Assembly: GCA_027533425.1 (NCBI GenBank)
Contig: JAPZUD010000005.1
Location: forward strand, 248,001 to 312,000
Direction: 5' to 3'
From: Beijerinckiaceae bacterium
GTDB taxonomy: Bacteria; Pseudomonadota; Alphaproteobacteria; Rhizobiales; Beijerinckiaceae
DNA: 64,000 nt
Shown piece after piece: positions 18,158 through 27,947 of this stretch. Position 1 is the stretch's first letter. Every line of letters starts with the position of its first letter. The translations under genes were made by a program, and so were the position numbers. The notes beneath the pieces were generated by a model. It had not been told where the DNA came from. It searched no databases and saw nothing but the letters and a program-made list of their open reading frames with translations.

Positions 18158-18191
18158 CCTTGAATAGTTTATATATGAACTAAATTCAAGG
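18158..18191 (-). promoter_or_regulatory. Promoter with embedded operator upstream of ETF-QO
   Basis: On the minus strand TTGAAT, a 17-bp spacer and TATTCA form a sigma-70-like -35/-10 pair. The spacer is the quasi-palindrome TTAGTTCATATATAAAC, part of a 20-mer (18166-18185) identical to that at 1721-1740. The outer flanks CCTTGAAT and ATTCAAGG are also an exact inverted repeat, giving a 34-bp symmetric element. A repressor bound here would block RNA polymerase directly. Start codon 30 bases downstream at 18128. Confidence 0.7.
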
Positions 18192-18334
18192 ACCGGCTTG
18201 TCGCTTTGCCCCGGGGTGGCTAGTTTCGCGGCCGGGAGCCATTTCCCGAACCCGGCCCGGCACCCGAGGGTGCCTCTTTCTGGCTTCGGGATGGCCGAAT
18301 TGCAAGCTGGAAGCATCCGGGAAAGGACCGCGCC

Positions 18335-19153
18335 TTGGCGATGACCGAACCGCAATCGCCGCGCCGGATCCTCGAGTTCCTGACTGCAGCCGGCGTGGAC
18401 ATGATCGTCGGCGACGAGCCGGTGAACCGCCTCCAACCGCCGCCTGCCATGCCCGAGCGAGGCCCGGAAGCACCGGCGGCGGCCCGCACCGCTGCGGCGA
18501 CAAACCCGGCGCAGCCTGCCGCACCCGCCCGCCCGGCCCCGGCAGCGCCAGATGACGCGATCATGCAGGCACGGCTGCAAGCCCGCGCGGCCGGTTCGCT
18601 CGAGGAACTGGCCACGATCATGGCCGCCTTCGATGGCTGTGCGCTCAAGGCAACGGCCTCGCGCCTCGTCTTCGCCGACGGCAATCCGCAGGCGCGGGTG
18701 ATGATCATCGGCGAGGCACCAGGCCGCGAGGAAGACGAGACGGGGCGGCCTTTCGTCGGGCGCGCCGGGCAATTGCTCGACAAGATGCTGAAGGCGATCG
18801 GGCTCGACCGGAGCGGGGTCTATATCGCCAATGTCGTGCCATGGCGGCCGCCGGGCAACCGCACCCCGACCCCGCAGGAAGTGGCGATCTGCCTGCCTTT
18901 CATCCACCGCCAGATCGAACTGGCTGCGCCGGATATCCTGCTCACCATGGGCGCACCGGCGACGCAGAACCTGACCGGCCGCAAGGATGGCATCCTGCGC
19001 CTGCGCGGCCAGTGGTTCGAAGTGGATGTCGCCGAGCGGAAGATTCCGACACTGGCGACCCTGCATCCGGCCTATCTGCTGCGGCAGCCGGGCCAGAAGG
19101 CGCTGGCCTGGCGCGACCTGCGGGCCCTCAAGGCGCGGCTTGCGGCGGAATGA
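18335..19153 (+). CDS. Uracil-DNA glycosylase, family-4-like, lacking two cluster cysteines
   Basis: A 272-residue protein predicted to remove uracil from DNA. The catalytic fold is clear: GEAPGREED (126-134), PFVGRAGQLLDKML, NVVPWRPPGNRTPTP (166-180) and HPAYLLRQP (244-252). Family 4 enzymes hold a 4Fe-4S cluster on C-x2-C, C and C with 68 and 16 residue spacings; the equivalent positions here are F99, C102, W170 and C186, so two ligands are missing and a normal cluster is unlikely. Residues 40-75 are a Pro/Ala-rich linker that separates a short N-terminal helix (RRILEFLTAAGVDMIVGD) from the domain. It is divergent from ETF-QO. Confidence 0.88.
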   Translation: MAMTEPQSPRRILEFLTAAGVDMIVGDEPVNRLQPPPAMPERGPEAPAAARTAAATNPAQPAAPARPAPAAPDDAIMQARLQARAAGSLEELATIMAAFDGCALKATASRLVFADGNPQARVMIIGEAPGREEDETGRPFVGRAGQLLDKMLKAIGLDRSGVYIANVVPWRPPGNRTPTPQEVAICLPFIHRQIELAAPDILLTMGAPATQNLTGRKDGILRLRGQWFEVDVAERKIPTLATLHPAYLLRQPGQKALAWRDLRALKARLAAE

Positions 19154-19239
19154 CGCCAACACGGCACCCCGCAAAAAGGCGATTTTGTTCCCGGCCCCGG
19201 TTTGGTATCCGTGGATTCACCCTGCGGGAGGAATGAACC

Positions 19240-20151
19240 ATGCGTCTCGATGACATCCAGGAATCGACCAATGTCGAGGATCGCCGTGGCGACGGTGGCT
19301 CGGGCGGGATGCTGGGCGGCGGCTTTCCCGGCGGGCGCGGCGGCCTCGGCTTCGGCACGATCGCCATTCTCACCCTGATCGGTTGGGCGCTCGGCATCAA
19401 CCCGGCGATTCTGATCGGCGGGGCGGAGATTATTTCCGGCGGAGGCGGCGGGCAGGTCGTGCAGCGCCAGCAGAACGCGCCACCGCGATCCTCCACGCCT
19501 CAGGAAGAGCAGCTCCGTGTCTTCGTGTCGCGGGTTCTGAAGACAAACGAGGATGTCTGGCAGCAGGTCTTGCCGCAGCAGCGCGGCGTGCCGTTCAAGC
19601 CGGCGCCGCTGGTGATTTTCCGCGGCGCGACGCGCTCGGCCTGCGGCGGCGCACAATCGGCCATGGGCCCGTTCTATTGCCCGGCCGATACACGCATCTA
19701 TCTCGACATGAGCTTCTTCGAGGAGATGCGCACCAAGATGCGGGCGGGCGGTGATTTCGCCTATGCCTATGTGATCGCCCATGAAATGGGCCACCATATC
19801 GAGAACCTGCTCGGCATCCTGCCCCGGGTGCAGCAGGCGCAGCAGCGGCTCTCGCGCCGGGAAGCAAACCAGCTCTCGGTCCGGGTCGAACTGATGGCGG
19901 ATTGCCTCGCTGGCGTCTGGGCGCATCATGCCAACCAGCGCTGGCGGATCCTCGAACAGGGCGATCTCGAGGAAGCGATGAACGCGGCAGCGGCGATCGG
20001 GGATGACAAGCTCCAGAAGCAGGCGCAGGGCTATGTCGTGCCGGACAGCTTCACCCATGGCACGTCGGAGCAGCGCGTCCGCTGGCTGCAGCAGGGGTTG
20101 CGGACCGGCCAGGTCGCGGCCTGCGACACATTCAACACGCGGGCGCTCTGA
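19240..20151 (+). CDS. Neutral zinc metallopeptidase, YpfJ family
   Basis: A 303-residue membrane-anchored peptidase. The N-terminus ([17 protein letters not shown]) is the typical YpfJ opening; a hydrophobic segment ([25 protein letters not shown], about residues 38-62) anchors it, with the catalytic domain outside. The zinc motif HEMGH is at residues 181-185 and a downstream [16 protein letters not shown] supplies the third ligand region. GGAGG sits seven bases before the ATG. The physiological substrate is unknown. It ends two bases before moaB. Confidence 0.92.
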   Translation: MRLDDIQESTNVEDRRGDGGSGGMLGGGFPGGRGGLGFGTIAILTLIGWALGINPAILIGGAEIISGGGGGQVVQRQQNAPPRSSTPQEEQLRVFVSRVLKTNEDVWQQVLPQQRGVPFKPAPLVIFRGATRSACGGAQSAMGPFYCPADTRIYLDMSFFEEMRTKMRAGGDFAYAYVIAHEMGHHIENLLGILPRVQQAQQRLSRREANQLSVRVELMADCLAGVWAHHANQRWRILEQGDLEEAMNAAAAIGDDKLQKQAQGYVVPDSFTHGTSEQRVRWLQQGLRTGQVAACDTFNTRAL

Positions 20152-20153
20152 CC

Positions 20154-20723
20154 ATGTCAATGTCCCGTCTCGACGAGAGCAAGGCCTTCATCCCGCTCAA
20201 CATCGCGGTACTGACGGTATCGGATACGCGCACGCTGGCGGATGACAAATCCGGCGACACGCTGGTCGGGCGCCTCGAGGCGGCCGGCCATCGGCTGGCT
20301 GACCGCACCATCGTGCCCGATGATGTCGAGGCGATCCGTGCCCGCCTGCGCGGCTGGATCGCCGACAAGGGCGTCGATGTGATCATCACCACCGGAGGCA
20401 CCGGCTTTACCGGCCGGGATGTCACGCCGGAGGCCGTGGAACCGCTCTTCGAGAAAAGGATGGACGGGTTCTCGGTGCTGTTCCACCACATCTCGATCCC
20501 GAAGATCGGCACCTCGACCATCCAGTCCCGCGCGACGGCAGGCGTGGCCGGCGCGACCTATATTTTCTGCCTGCCCGGCTCGCCCGGCGCCTGCAAGGAT
20601 GCCTGGGACGGTATTCTCGCCGCGCAGCTCGACTATCGCCACCGGCCCTGCAATTTCGTCGAGATCATGCCGCGGCTCGACGAGCATTTGCGCCGCGTCA
20701 AGGCGCAGGGCGCCACGCTCTGA
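20154..20723 (+). CDS. moaB: Molybdenum cofactor biosynthesis protein B
   Basis: MogA/MoaB-family protein, 189 residues, binds molybdopterin and is thought to adenylylate it before molybdate insertion. Conserved blocks are [19 protein letters not shown], the loop [20 protein letters not shown] (a 20-residue core of the family) and the C-terminal [19 protein letters not shown] second ATG six bases downstream is an alternative start. Tight spacing with the upstream peptidase and a 12-base gap to the cytochrome gene suggest one transcript. Confidence 0.94.
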   Translation: MSMSRLDESKAFIPLNIAVLTVSDTRTLADDKSGDTLVGRLEAAGHRLADRTIVPDDVEAIRARLRGWIADKGVDVIITTGGTGFTGRDVTPEAVEPLFEKRMDGFSVLFHHISIPKIGTSTIQSRATAGVAGATYIFCLPGSPGACKDAWDGILAAQLDYRHRPCNFVEIMPRLDEHLRRVKAQGATL

Positions 20724-20735
20724 CAGGATCGGCAC

Positions 20736-21026
20736 ATGAAAACACGATTGATCCTGATCGCCCTGCTGGCCAGTTCCGGCGCGATGGCGCAGCAGCCCAA
20801 CCGGCAGCTGATCCTTGAATGCATGGCCTGTCATGGCGATGACGGCATCGCCAAGGACAAGGATGTGCCGCATCTGGCCGGGCAGAATTACGAATATCTG
20901 CTGAAGCAGATGCGGGATTTCCGCGCCGGCCGCCGACCGCACAAGGAAATGCGGGTGATGAGCCGCCTGATGGATGATCAGGAAATGCAGGAAATCGCGG
21001 ATTTCTACGCCCGCCTGCCCCGATAG
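20736..21026 (+). CDS. Small periplasmic class I cytochrome c
   Basis: A 96-residue protein with a Sec signal peptide (MKTRLILIALLASSGAMAQ). The haem-binding motif is CMACH (C29, C32, H33), followed by GDDGIAKDKDVPHLAGQN, typical of cytochrome c553/c4 halves, and a likely Met axial ligand within KEMRVMSRLM. The domain is complete. It lies directly after moaB, suggesting a link to a molybdoenzyme electron chain, though no molybdoenzyme is in view. Confidence 0.9.
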   Translation: MKTRLILIALLASSGAMAQQPNRQLILECMACHGDDGIAKDKDVPHLAGQNYEYLLKQMRDFRAGRRPHKEMRVMSRLMDDQEMQEIADFYARLPR

Positions 21027-21035
21027 GCAGCGCGT

Positions 21036-21578
21036 TCAGCGCAATTCGACGCGCGTCACCGAGGCCTTGAGGCGAACCAGTTCGGCACCGAACCGCACCG
21101 AGTAGGGATCGAGCTTCGCGAGCGCAATGTCCCGGGCCCGGCTTGGCGGCAACAGCAAGGCGGCATTCCGGCTCGGCCGGCCACCCATGGTGCGCACGCC
21201 CTCGATCAGCCCATCGAACAACCCCCCCATGCCGCCGCCCAGAGCCGGCTGCGACATGGCCGGCCTTGCCCCGAGGGCCGGCAGGATATCCGCCAGGACC
21301 GGCCAGAAATCCGGGCCCAGCAGCAGGCCAGTGTCCAGCACAAGCAGGCCTGAACCGGGGGCCAGAGTGGCGGCGCGGGCAAAGCCTTCGGGCCAGCTCT
21401 CGGCGATGATGATCCGGCACCCCGCCGCATCGGCGATAGATTCAAGGTCCTCAGTAGATTGGCGGCAGATCAGCATCGCATTGCCGACCAGCCCCTCGAC
21501 AACGCCCCTGACCAGCGGGCCCAACGTCGCCGTCAGCGCAAGCGGTTCGGGACGCACATCGATGACAGCCGTAAGCAT
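21036..21578 (-). CDS. Degenerate glycosyltransferase-2-like protein (uncertain)
   Basis: A 180-residue protein. The opening MLTAVID, the alternating strand-helix pattern, LVRGVVEGLVGNAMLIC, then IADAAGCRIIIAE and GLLVLDTGLLLGPDFWPVLADIL recall short GT2-like proteins found beside moaB in Hyphomicrobiales. The nucleotide-sugar motif expected after the second strand (DGGS-x-D type) is replaced by CRQSTED, so activity is doubtful. The start at 21578 has GGAAAGG upstream; a start seven codons earlier lacks a ribosome site. It is convergent with the cytochrome gene. Confidence 0.5.
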   Translation of the reverse strand: MLTAVIDVRPEPLALTATLGPLVRGVVEGLVGNAMLICRQSTEDLESIADAAGCRIIIAESWPEGFARAATLAPGSGLLVLDTGLLLGPDFWPVLADILPALGARPAMSQPALGGGMGGLFDGLIEGVRTMGGRPSRNAALLLPPSRARDIALAKLDPYSVRFGAELVRLKASVTRVELR

Positions 21579-21708
21579 GGAGCCTTTCCGGACGGACACT
21601 CAGGAGAAGTCGCCGCCATAATTATTGTGCAGCGCAGCAAGCCGTTTGGCAAGAGGGCGCGATTTCCCCACCGACCCGCGGCGAAGGCTTGACTCTCACA
21701 CGCAGAAT

Positions 21709-21723
21709 GTTCACTTTCCGTTC
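21709..21723 (+). promoter_or_regulatory. LexA (SOS) box, GTTC-N7-GTTC
   Basis: The direct repeat GTTC ACTTTCC GTTC is a perfect match to the alphaproteobacterial LexA operator. It ends 15 bases before the ATG of the radical SAM gene, and TTGACT at 21689-21694 may be the -35 element. No other GTTC-N7-GTTC was noticed in promoter regions of the window. Confidence 0.7.
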
Positions 21724-21738
21724 TAAATTCAGGAGTGG

Positions 21739-22872
21739 ATGATGAAAGGTTTCGACCCTCGCGACCCCACCGAGGCCGAGCGGGTCAAGCGTGTGGAGAC
21801 CCCGCTGGCCCGTGCGCATGAGCGGGGGCGTGGCACGATCACCAATGCCGGTGGCCGCTTCGAGAAGCAGCAGCGCGAAGCCTTCGATGATGGCTGGCAT
21901 GAAGATGAGGCCCTGCCGCCCTTCCGGACCGAAACGATGATGGAACGGGCGGTCTCGGTCATTACCCGGAACGATTCGCCCGACCTGTCCTTCGACCGCT
22001 CGATCAATCCCTATCGCGGCTGCGAACATGGCTGTTCCTATTGCTATGCCCGGCCCAGCCACGCCTATCTCGGCCTGTCGCCGGGGCTGGACTTCGAATC
22101 GCGTCTCTTTGCCAAGCCCAATGCGGCCGAGTTGCTGGAGCGTGAACTCGCGCATCCCCGCTATCAGCCGCGCGAGATCGCGCTTGGCACCAACACCGAT
22201 CCCTACCAGCCGATCGAGCGCCATTACCGGATCACGCGGCAGATCCTCGAGGTGCTGGCCAGGACACAGCATCCGGTGACGATCGTGACCAAGAATGCGA
22301 TGGTCCTGCGCGATCTCGACCTGCTCGCCCCGATGGCGGCGAAGGGGCTGGCGCGCGTCGCGCTGTCGGTGACCACCCTGGACGGAACCCTCGCGCGGAA
22401 GCTCGAGCCGCGCGCCTCGATTCCGGCCCGGCGGATCGATGCGCTGCGCCAGATGTCCGCTGCCGGCATTCCCACCGCAATCCTCGCCTCGCCGATGATT
22501 CCCGCCATCAATGACCACGAGATCGAGGCCATTCTCGAAGCTGGCGCAGAAGCGGGTGTGGAGGAGGCCAACTACATCCTGATCAGGCTGCCGCTGGAGT
22601 TGCGTGAATTGTTCCGCGAATGGCTGCTCGTGCATTATCCGGGAAAGCTCCGGCATGTGCTGAGCCTCGTCCAGTCCATGCGGTCCGGCGCGGATTACGA
22701 TTCGCGCTTCGGGACGCGCCAGACCGGCACGGGGCCCTATGCCGAGCTGTTGGCCAAAAGGTTCCGGATGGCCTGCCAGAGGTTGGGCATCAAGCGGCGG
22801 CATTCCTCGCGCCTGCGGACGGATCTCTTCACGCCGCCGGTCCTGCCGGGGGCGCAGATGTCACTGTTCTGA
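21739..22872 (+). CDS. PA0069-family radical SAM protein, SplB-related
   Basis: A 377-residue radical SAM enzyme. The cluster motif CEHGCSYC (C95, C99, C102) follows SINPYRG, the hallmark of the PA0069/Rv2578c group distantly related to spore photoproduct lyase. ALGTNTDPYQPIE and TIVTKNAMVLRDLDLL belong to the same family core. The reaction is not established for this group; DNA lesion repair has been proposed by homology. An intact LexA box sits just upstream, which supports a DNA-damage role. AGGAG precedes tandem ATGs at 21739 and 21742. Confidence 0.9.
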   Translation: MMKGFDPRDPTEAERVKRVETPLARAHERGRGTITNAGGRFEKQQREAFDDGWHEDEALPPFRTETMMERAVSVITRNDSPDLSFDRSINPYRGCEHGCSYCYARPSHAYLGLSPGLDFESRLFAKPNAAELLERELAHPRYQPREIALGTNTDPYQPIERHYRITRQILEVLARTQHPVTIVTKNAMVLRDLDLLAPMAAKGLARVALSVTTLDGTLARKLEPRASIPARRIDALRQMSAAGIPTAILASPMIPAINDHEIEAILEAGAEAGVEEANYILIRLPLELRELFREWLLVHYPGKLRHVLSLVQSMRSGADYDSRFGTRQTGTGPYAELLAKRFRMACQRLGIKRRHSSRLRTDLFTPPVLPGAQMSLF

Positions 22873-22877
22873 GCACG

Positions 22878-23339
22878 TCAGAGCGGCCGGACGAACAGGG
22901 CCCGCAGAAGCAGCGACGTGGCGATGACGGCCAGAAGCAGCATGCCCAGCCGGTAAAGCAGGCCGCGCCAGTTCACCTTGTCGGGCTGGTCCGGCACCAG
23001 CATGGGCGGCCCGCCCAGTACCGGCATCCACCAGGCGCGCCGGCGAGGCGTGGCCGGCGCGACCGGCTTCGCGGTAGCGGCGCCAAGCTGGCGGGCTGCC
23101 TCCTCGCGATAGGCGGCGAGCCGGGCCGGCGTGGTTTCCGAGATCAGGAAGGCCTGTTCGGCTTCGGCAGAAGGAGCGTTGCCGGTTCGCCGGGCGAATT
23201 CCCCGCGGAAAGCGAAGAGCGCCCGGCGATGCAGGGCATAGGCGACGAGCCCGGCCGGACCGGCCTCTTCCGGCGCGAACCGTGCGAGAAGGGCGGCCTC
23301 GTCGAGGCTTTCCACATCACCGGGGGATGTTTCGCTCAT
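22878..23339 (-). CDS. Hypothetical protein with C-terminal membrane anchor
   Basis: A 153-residue protein, family not recognised. The N-terminal two thirds are soluble, acidic at first ([20 protein letters not shown]) and then helical and Arg-rich; a Pro/Arg linker ([17 protein letters not shown]) leads to one transmembrane helix near the C-terminus ([21 protein letters not shown]) with only five residues beyond it, so it looks tail-anchored. The ATG at 23339 is preferred to one 57 bases upstream, which would run into the rnhB leader. It is convergent with the radical SAM gene and divergent from rnhB. Confidence 0.7.
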   Translation of the reverse strand: MSETSPGDVESLDEAALLARFAPEEAGPAGLVAYALHRRALFAFRGEFARRTGNAPSAEAEQAFLISETTPARLAAYREEAARQLGAATAKPVAPATPRRRAWWMPVLGGPPMLVPDQPDKVNWRGLLYRLGMLLLAVIATSLLLRALFVRPL

Positions 23340-23404
23340 GGTCGGGCTTGAACCTCGTTGTGTCCCGGCTAGGACGTATAGCCACAAACCGGGCACAAGG
23401 CATC

Positions 23405-24019
23405 ATGGCCGACGAGATTCCCCAATGGACGGCCTGGCGCAAGGCCGGGCTGACACGGATTGCCGGCATCGACGAGGTCGGGCGGGGGCCGCTTGCCGGC
23501 CCGGTCGTCGCGGCCGCCGTGATCCTGCCGGCAGAGGGAACCCCACCGGGCCTCGCCGATTCGAAGGCGCTTGGCGCGGCCCGGCGCGAGGCTCTGGCCG
23601 AGGCGCTGTTCCGCTGCGCCGAGATCGGGATTGCCACCGTGCTGCCGGCGGAGATCGACCGGCTCAACATCCACCATGCGACCCTGCTGGCCATGGCACG
23701 GGCGCTGGCCGCCCTGCCCTGCCCGGCCGAGGCGGCGCTGGTCGATGGCAAGTTCACGCCACCGGGCCTTGCCATTCCCGCCACTGCGGTGATCGGCGGC
23801 GATGCACGGGTGACGGCGATCTCGGCCGCTTCGATCATCGCCAAGGTCACGCGGGATGCGATGATGCGGGAAGCGGAGCGGCTTTATCCCGGCTACGGCT
23901 TCGACCGCCATGCCGGCTATCCCGCGCCGGCGCACAAGGCGGCGCTCGCGCGACTCGGCCTCTGCCCCTTGCACCGGCTGTCCTACGCGCCATGCCGCGC
24001 GCTTTCCGCAAAATCCTGA
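23405..24019 (+). CDS. rnhB: Ribonuclease HII
   Basis: Cuts RNA at RNA-DNA junctions and starts removal of misincorporated ribonucleotides. The 204-residue protein has the signature [15 protein letters not shown] (D23, E24), LVDGKF with the third acidic residue, [12 protein letters not shown] with the fourth, and the [13 protein letters not shown] segment. It is the first gene of the conserved order rnhB-ccrM-mutY-dciA-dsbA-smc. RNase HI is encoded separately at 55859-56326. Confidence 0.96.
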   Translation: MADEIPQWTAWRKAGLTRIAGIDEVGRGPLAGPVVAAAVILPAEGTPPGLADSKALGAARREALAEALFRCAEIGIATVLPAEIDRLNIHHATLLAMARALAALPCPAEAALVDGKFTPPGLAIPATAVIGGDARVTAISAASIIAKVTRDAMMREAERLYPGYGFDRHAGYPAPAHKAALARLGLCPLHRLSYAPCRALSAKS

Positions 24020-24068
24020 TGCTGTCCGGGCATCCCAAAAAGGGACAGGCAGCGTGAATCCCCCGTAA

Positions 24069-25310
<1,242 letters not shown>

Positions 25311-25315
25311 GCGGG

Positions 25316-26377
25316 CTATCCGGCGATCCCGATCACCTTGCGAAACAAGGTGGGCAACGGCTCGCCAGGCAGGTCTGCCTCGGCCACCCAGCGCAAGCCG
25401 GCGGGTGGCGTTGGCTCGTCGGCCAGACGCGTCTCGGCCACGATCAGCCGCAATTCGAAATGCGTGAAGACATGGATGACCGGCGCATTGCGCCGGGTCC
25501 ATTCTGCCCGCACGGGCGGGGAATCCGGCGGCGCGGTCTCGGCCCAGCCGGTGTTCGGCACCTCCGCCATGCCAGCCAGAAGGCCCCTCTCGGGCCGCGT
25601 GCCCAGCAGGATCCGCCCTGCGCCATCCCGCACGAGATAGGCCGTGCCATGCCGGATCGCCTTGCCCTTGCGGGCCGGCTTGACCGGAAAGGCGGTGGCG
25701 CGCCCCTCGGCAGCAGCCTTGCAGGTGCTGCGAAAGGGGCAAAGCAGGCAATCCGGGTTGCGGGGCCGGCAGATACCGGATCCGAGATCCATCAGCGCCT
25801 GCGCGAAGTCACCGGGCCGGCCGGCGGGCACCATCGGGCGAAGCGCTGCGGCAATCTCGACCTTGGCGCGCGGCAGCGGCGTTTCGATCGCCTCGAGCCT
25901 GGCAATGACGCGCTCGATATTTCCATCGATCACCACGGCCGGCTCGTCGAAGGCAATGGCAGCGATGGCGGCTGCCGTGTAAGCGCCGATCCCCGGCAGG
26001 GCGCGCAGGCCTTCCTCGGTCTCCGGAAAGCCCGCGCCGGGCCGGGCGGCCACGGCGCGGGCGCAGGCGATCAGGTTCCGCGCGCGGGCATAGTAGCCGA
26101 GGCCAGCCCAGGCCGAGAGCACGGTCTGGTCATCAGCCGCTGCAAGCGCGCGGATATCCGGCCAGAGGGCGAGGAATTTTGCGAAATAGGGTTTCACGGT
26201 CTCGACCGTGGTCTGCTGCAGCATGATCTCCGACAGCCAGACATGGTAGGGGTCCGACCGCCGCCCCGGCAACGCACGCCAGGGCAGCACGCGGCGATGC
26301 CGGTCATACCAGTCGAGCAAAGCGCGGCTCCGCGGATCGGCGGGCCCGGCCGTTAGGGACAGGCGTGGAGAGGCCAA
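25316..26377 (-). CDS. mutY: A/G-specific adenine glycosylase
   Basis: Removes adenine mispaired with 8-oxoguanine. The 353-residue protein has catalytic E50 (VWLSEIMLQQT), the helix-hairpin-helix LPGIGAYTAAA (127-137), catalytic D151 in VIDGNIERV, and the 4Fe-4S loop C203-x6-C210-x2-C213-x5-C219. The C-terminal part (from about 240) is the NUDIX-like 8-oxoG-reading domain. No ATG exists near the family N-terminus; a TTG at 26377 with AGGGAG six bases before it is the best start. It is divergent from the DciA gene and convergent with ccrM. Confidence 0.94.
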   Translation of the reverse strand: MASPRLSLTAGPADPRSRALLDWYDRHRRVLPWRALPGRRSDPYHVWLSEIMLQQTTVETVKPYFAKFLALWPDIRALAAADDQTVLSAWAGLGYYARARNLIACARAVAARPGAGFPETEEGLRALPGIGAYTAAAIAAIAFDEPAVVIDGNIERVIARLEAIETPLPRAKVEIAAALRPMVPAGRPGDFAQALMDLGSGICRPRNPDCLLCPFRSTCKAAAEGRATAFPVKPARKGKAIRHGTAYLVRDGAGRILLGTRPERGLLAGMAEVPNTGWAETAPPDSPPVRAEWTRRNAPVIHVFTHFELRLIVAETRLADEPTPPAGLRWVAEADLPGEPLPTLFRKVIGIAG

Positions 26378-26527
26378 GGAAGTCTCCCTGAATGGAAACT
26401 GCGGTCCCCCTTGGTCTGCCCGAGGGAACCCGCTACGATCCTTCCGGTCTTGTGACGGCTTCCGCCGCCGCCAACAAGCCGGCAGAACCGCGCAGCTCGC
26501 CGGCACCCCCAACCGATTGTGGAGAAG

Positions 26528-27121
26528 ATGAGCCAGGACCGCCCGCCAAGATCCCCACGCCGCAAGGGGCCGGCCCTCCTGTCCGATCTGGTGCCGGGCA
26601 CGATCGAGCCTGCCCTGCGGCAGCGCGGCTTCGCGACCTCGGCGATCCTGACCGAATGGCGCGAGATCGTCGGTCCGCGCCTCGCCGAATGGACCCGGCC
26701 GCTGGAAATCCGCTGGCCGCGCCGGGCCGAGATCGATGCCCCCGCCGGCAAGGCCATCAGCGAGAAAGCCGAGCGGGCGCGCCGGGCGACTTTGGTCGTC
26801 GCCTGCCCTGGCGCCTTCGCGCTCGATGTCCAGATGGGCTCGGCCGGGCTGATCGAGGCCGTGAACCGCCGGCTCGGCTTTGGCTGCATCGGAGCCATCG
26901 TGGTGCACCAGATGCCGAAGGCGCCGCCGCCCGCACCGCCGCGCTCACGACAACTTGATCCGGCCCTCGTCAGCCGGATGGAAAAGGGGCTCGGCCGCAT
27001 CGAGGCCGAGGACCTGCGCCATGCGCTGGCCGTTCTGGGCGCGGGAATCACGCGGAAAGCCGAAGAGATGGCCGGCCAGCCGCCTGCAGCGGCCACAGTT
27101 CCGGCACAAAAGCTGCGCTAG
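26528..27121 (+). CDS. DUF721/DciA-family protein
   Basis: A 197-residue protein. The N-terminal DUF721 domain is recognisable from LLSDLVPGTIEPALRQRGFATSAILTEWREIVGP and the paired strands ATLVVACPGAFALDVQ; DciA members help load the replicative helicase DnaB in bacteria that lack DnaC. The C-terminal half is Pro-rich and then helical (PALVSRMEKGLGRIEAEDL). A GTG nine bases upstream is an alternative start, but GGAG is closer to this ATG. It lies between mutY and a DsbA gene, the usual place in Hyphomicrobiales. Confidence 0.83.
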   Translation: MSQDRPPRSPRRKGPALLSDLVPGTIEPALRQRGFATSAILTEWREIVGPRLAEWTRPLEIRWPRRAEIDAPAGKAISEKAERARRATLVVACPGAFALDVQMGSAGLIEAVNRRLGFGCIGAIVVHQMPKAPPPAPPRSRQLDPALVSRMEKGLGRIEAEDLRHALAVLGAGITRKAEEMAGQPPAAATVPAQKLR

Positions 27122-27245
27122 AACATTGTGTTCCTGCATGCCATGCGGAGAGGCGGGGCTTGCCTTGCGGCGCAGCTTGGAACAAATGGCGGCAGGTTTG
27201 GAGTTCTCGCGCGGCCGGGTGCCGCGCCTTGCCACGGGATTTGTC

Positions 27246-27899
27246 ATGATGAGCCAGCCCTTCTTTCGTGCCGACCGCCGGACCGTGATGCGCTCTGCCG
27301 CCTTGGCCCTCGGCCTTGCCGCTCTTCCCGCCGTCGCCCTGGCGCAGGGCAAGACGCCGGAGGCGCTGCTGCAGGCTGGACCGCTGGGCGACAAGGTTCT
27401 CGGCCGAGACGATGCACCGGTCACGATCATCGAATATGCCTCGCTGACCTGTGGCCATTGCGCGAATTTCCACAACCGGACCTTCCCGGCGCTCAAGGAA
27501 AAATACATCGATACCGGCAAGGTCCGGCTGATCTTCCGGGAATTCCCGCTCGATCCGCTCTCGACCGCTGCCTCGATGATGGCGCGCTGTTCCAGCGAAC
27601 AGCGGTATTTTCCGCTGGTCTCGGTTCTGTTCCAGCAATTGCCGAACTGGGCCGGCTCGGACAAGCCGCTCGACGCCCTGCTGGCGATTGCCCGGCAGGC
27701 CGGTTTCACACAGGAAAGCTTCGAGGCCTGCTTGAAAAACCAGTCCGTTTATGACGGCCTGAATGCTGCGAAGAAGCGGGGCGCGGAAGTGCATGGTGTG
27801 AATTCCACGCCGACCTTCTTCATCAACGGCCAGATCCGCCGCGGCGACATGAGCATCGAGGATCTGGACAAGGTGCTCGAACCCTTGCTGAAACCATAA
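27246..27899 (+). CDS. Exported DsbA-family thiol:disulfide protein
   Basis: A 217-residue thioredoxin-fold protein with an inserted helical domain, as in DsbA and the Com1-like group. The signal region RADRRTVMRSAALALGLAAL (8-27), ending AVALAQ, has a twin-arginine pattern. The redox motif is CGHC (C69, C72) within IIEYASLTCGHCANFH, and the cis-Pro loop is VNSTPTFFING. It probably forms or isomerises disulfides in the periplasm. The gene lies between dciA and smc on the same strand. Tandem ATGs at 27246 and 27249 are both possible starts. Confidence 0.9.
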   Translation: MMSQPFFRADRRTVMRSAALALGLAALPAVALAQGKTPEALLQAGPLGDKVLGRDDAPVTIIEYASLTCGHCANFHNRTFPALKEKYIDTGKVRLIFREFPLDPLSTAASMMARCSSEQRYFPLVSVLFQQLPNWAGSDKPLDALLAIARQAGFTQESFEACLKNQSVYDGLNAAKKRGAEVHGVNSTPTFFINGQIRRGDMSIEDLDKVLEPLLKP

Positions 27900-27947
27900 G
27901 CCGGAGCGGTTTTCCGCCGGCCGGAACGCAAACGGAGGCGGGACAGG

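Noticed and set aside
18259-18274. GGCACCC/GGGTGCC hairpin with TCTTT in the uracil-DNA glycosylase leader
   Set aside because: The loop is only two bases unless the stem is shortened to six pairs, and no upstream transcript needs terminating there; not listed as a terminator.
25316-26908. Longer mutY frame with an ATG at 26908
   Set aside because: The extra 177 codons run antisense through the dciA gene and show no similarity to MutY; the TTG at 26377 has a good ribosome site.
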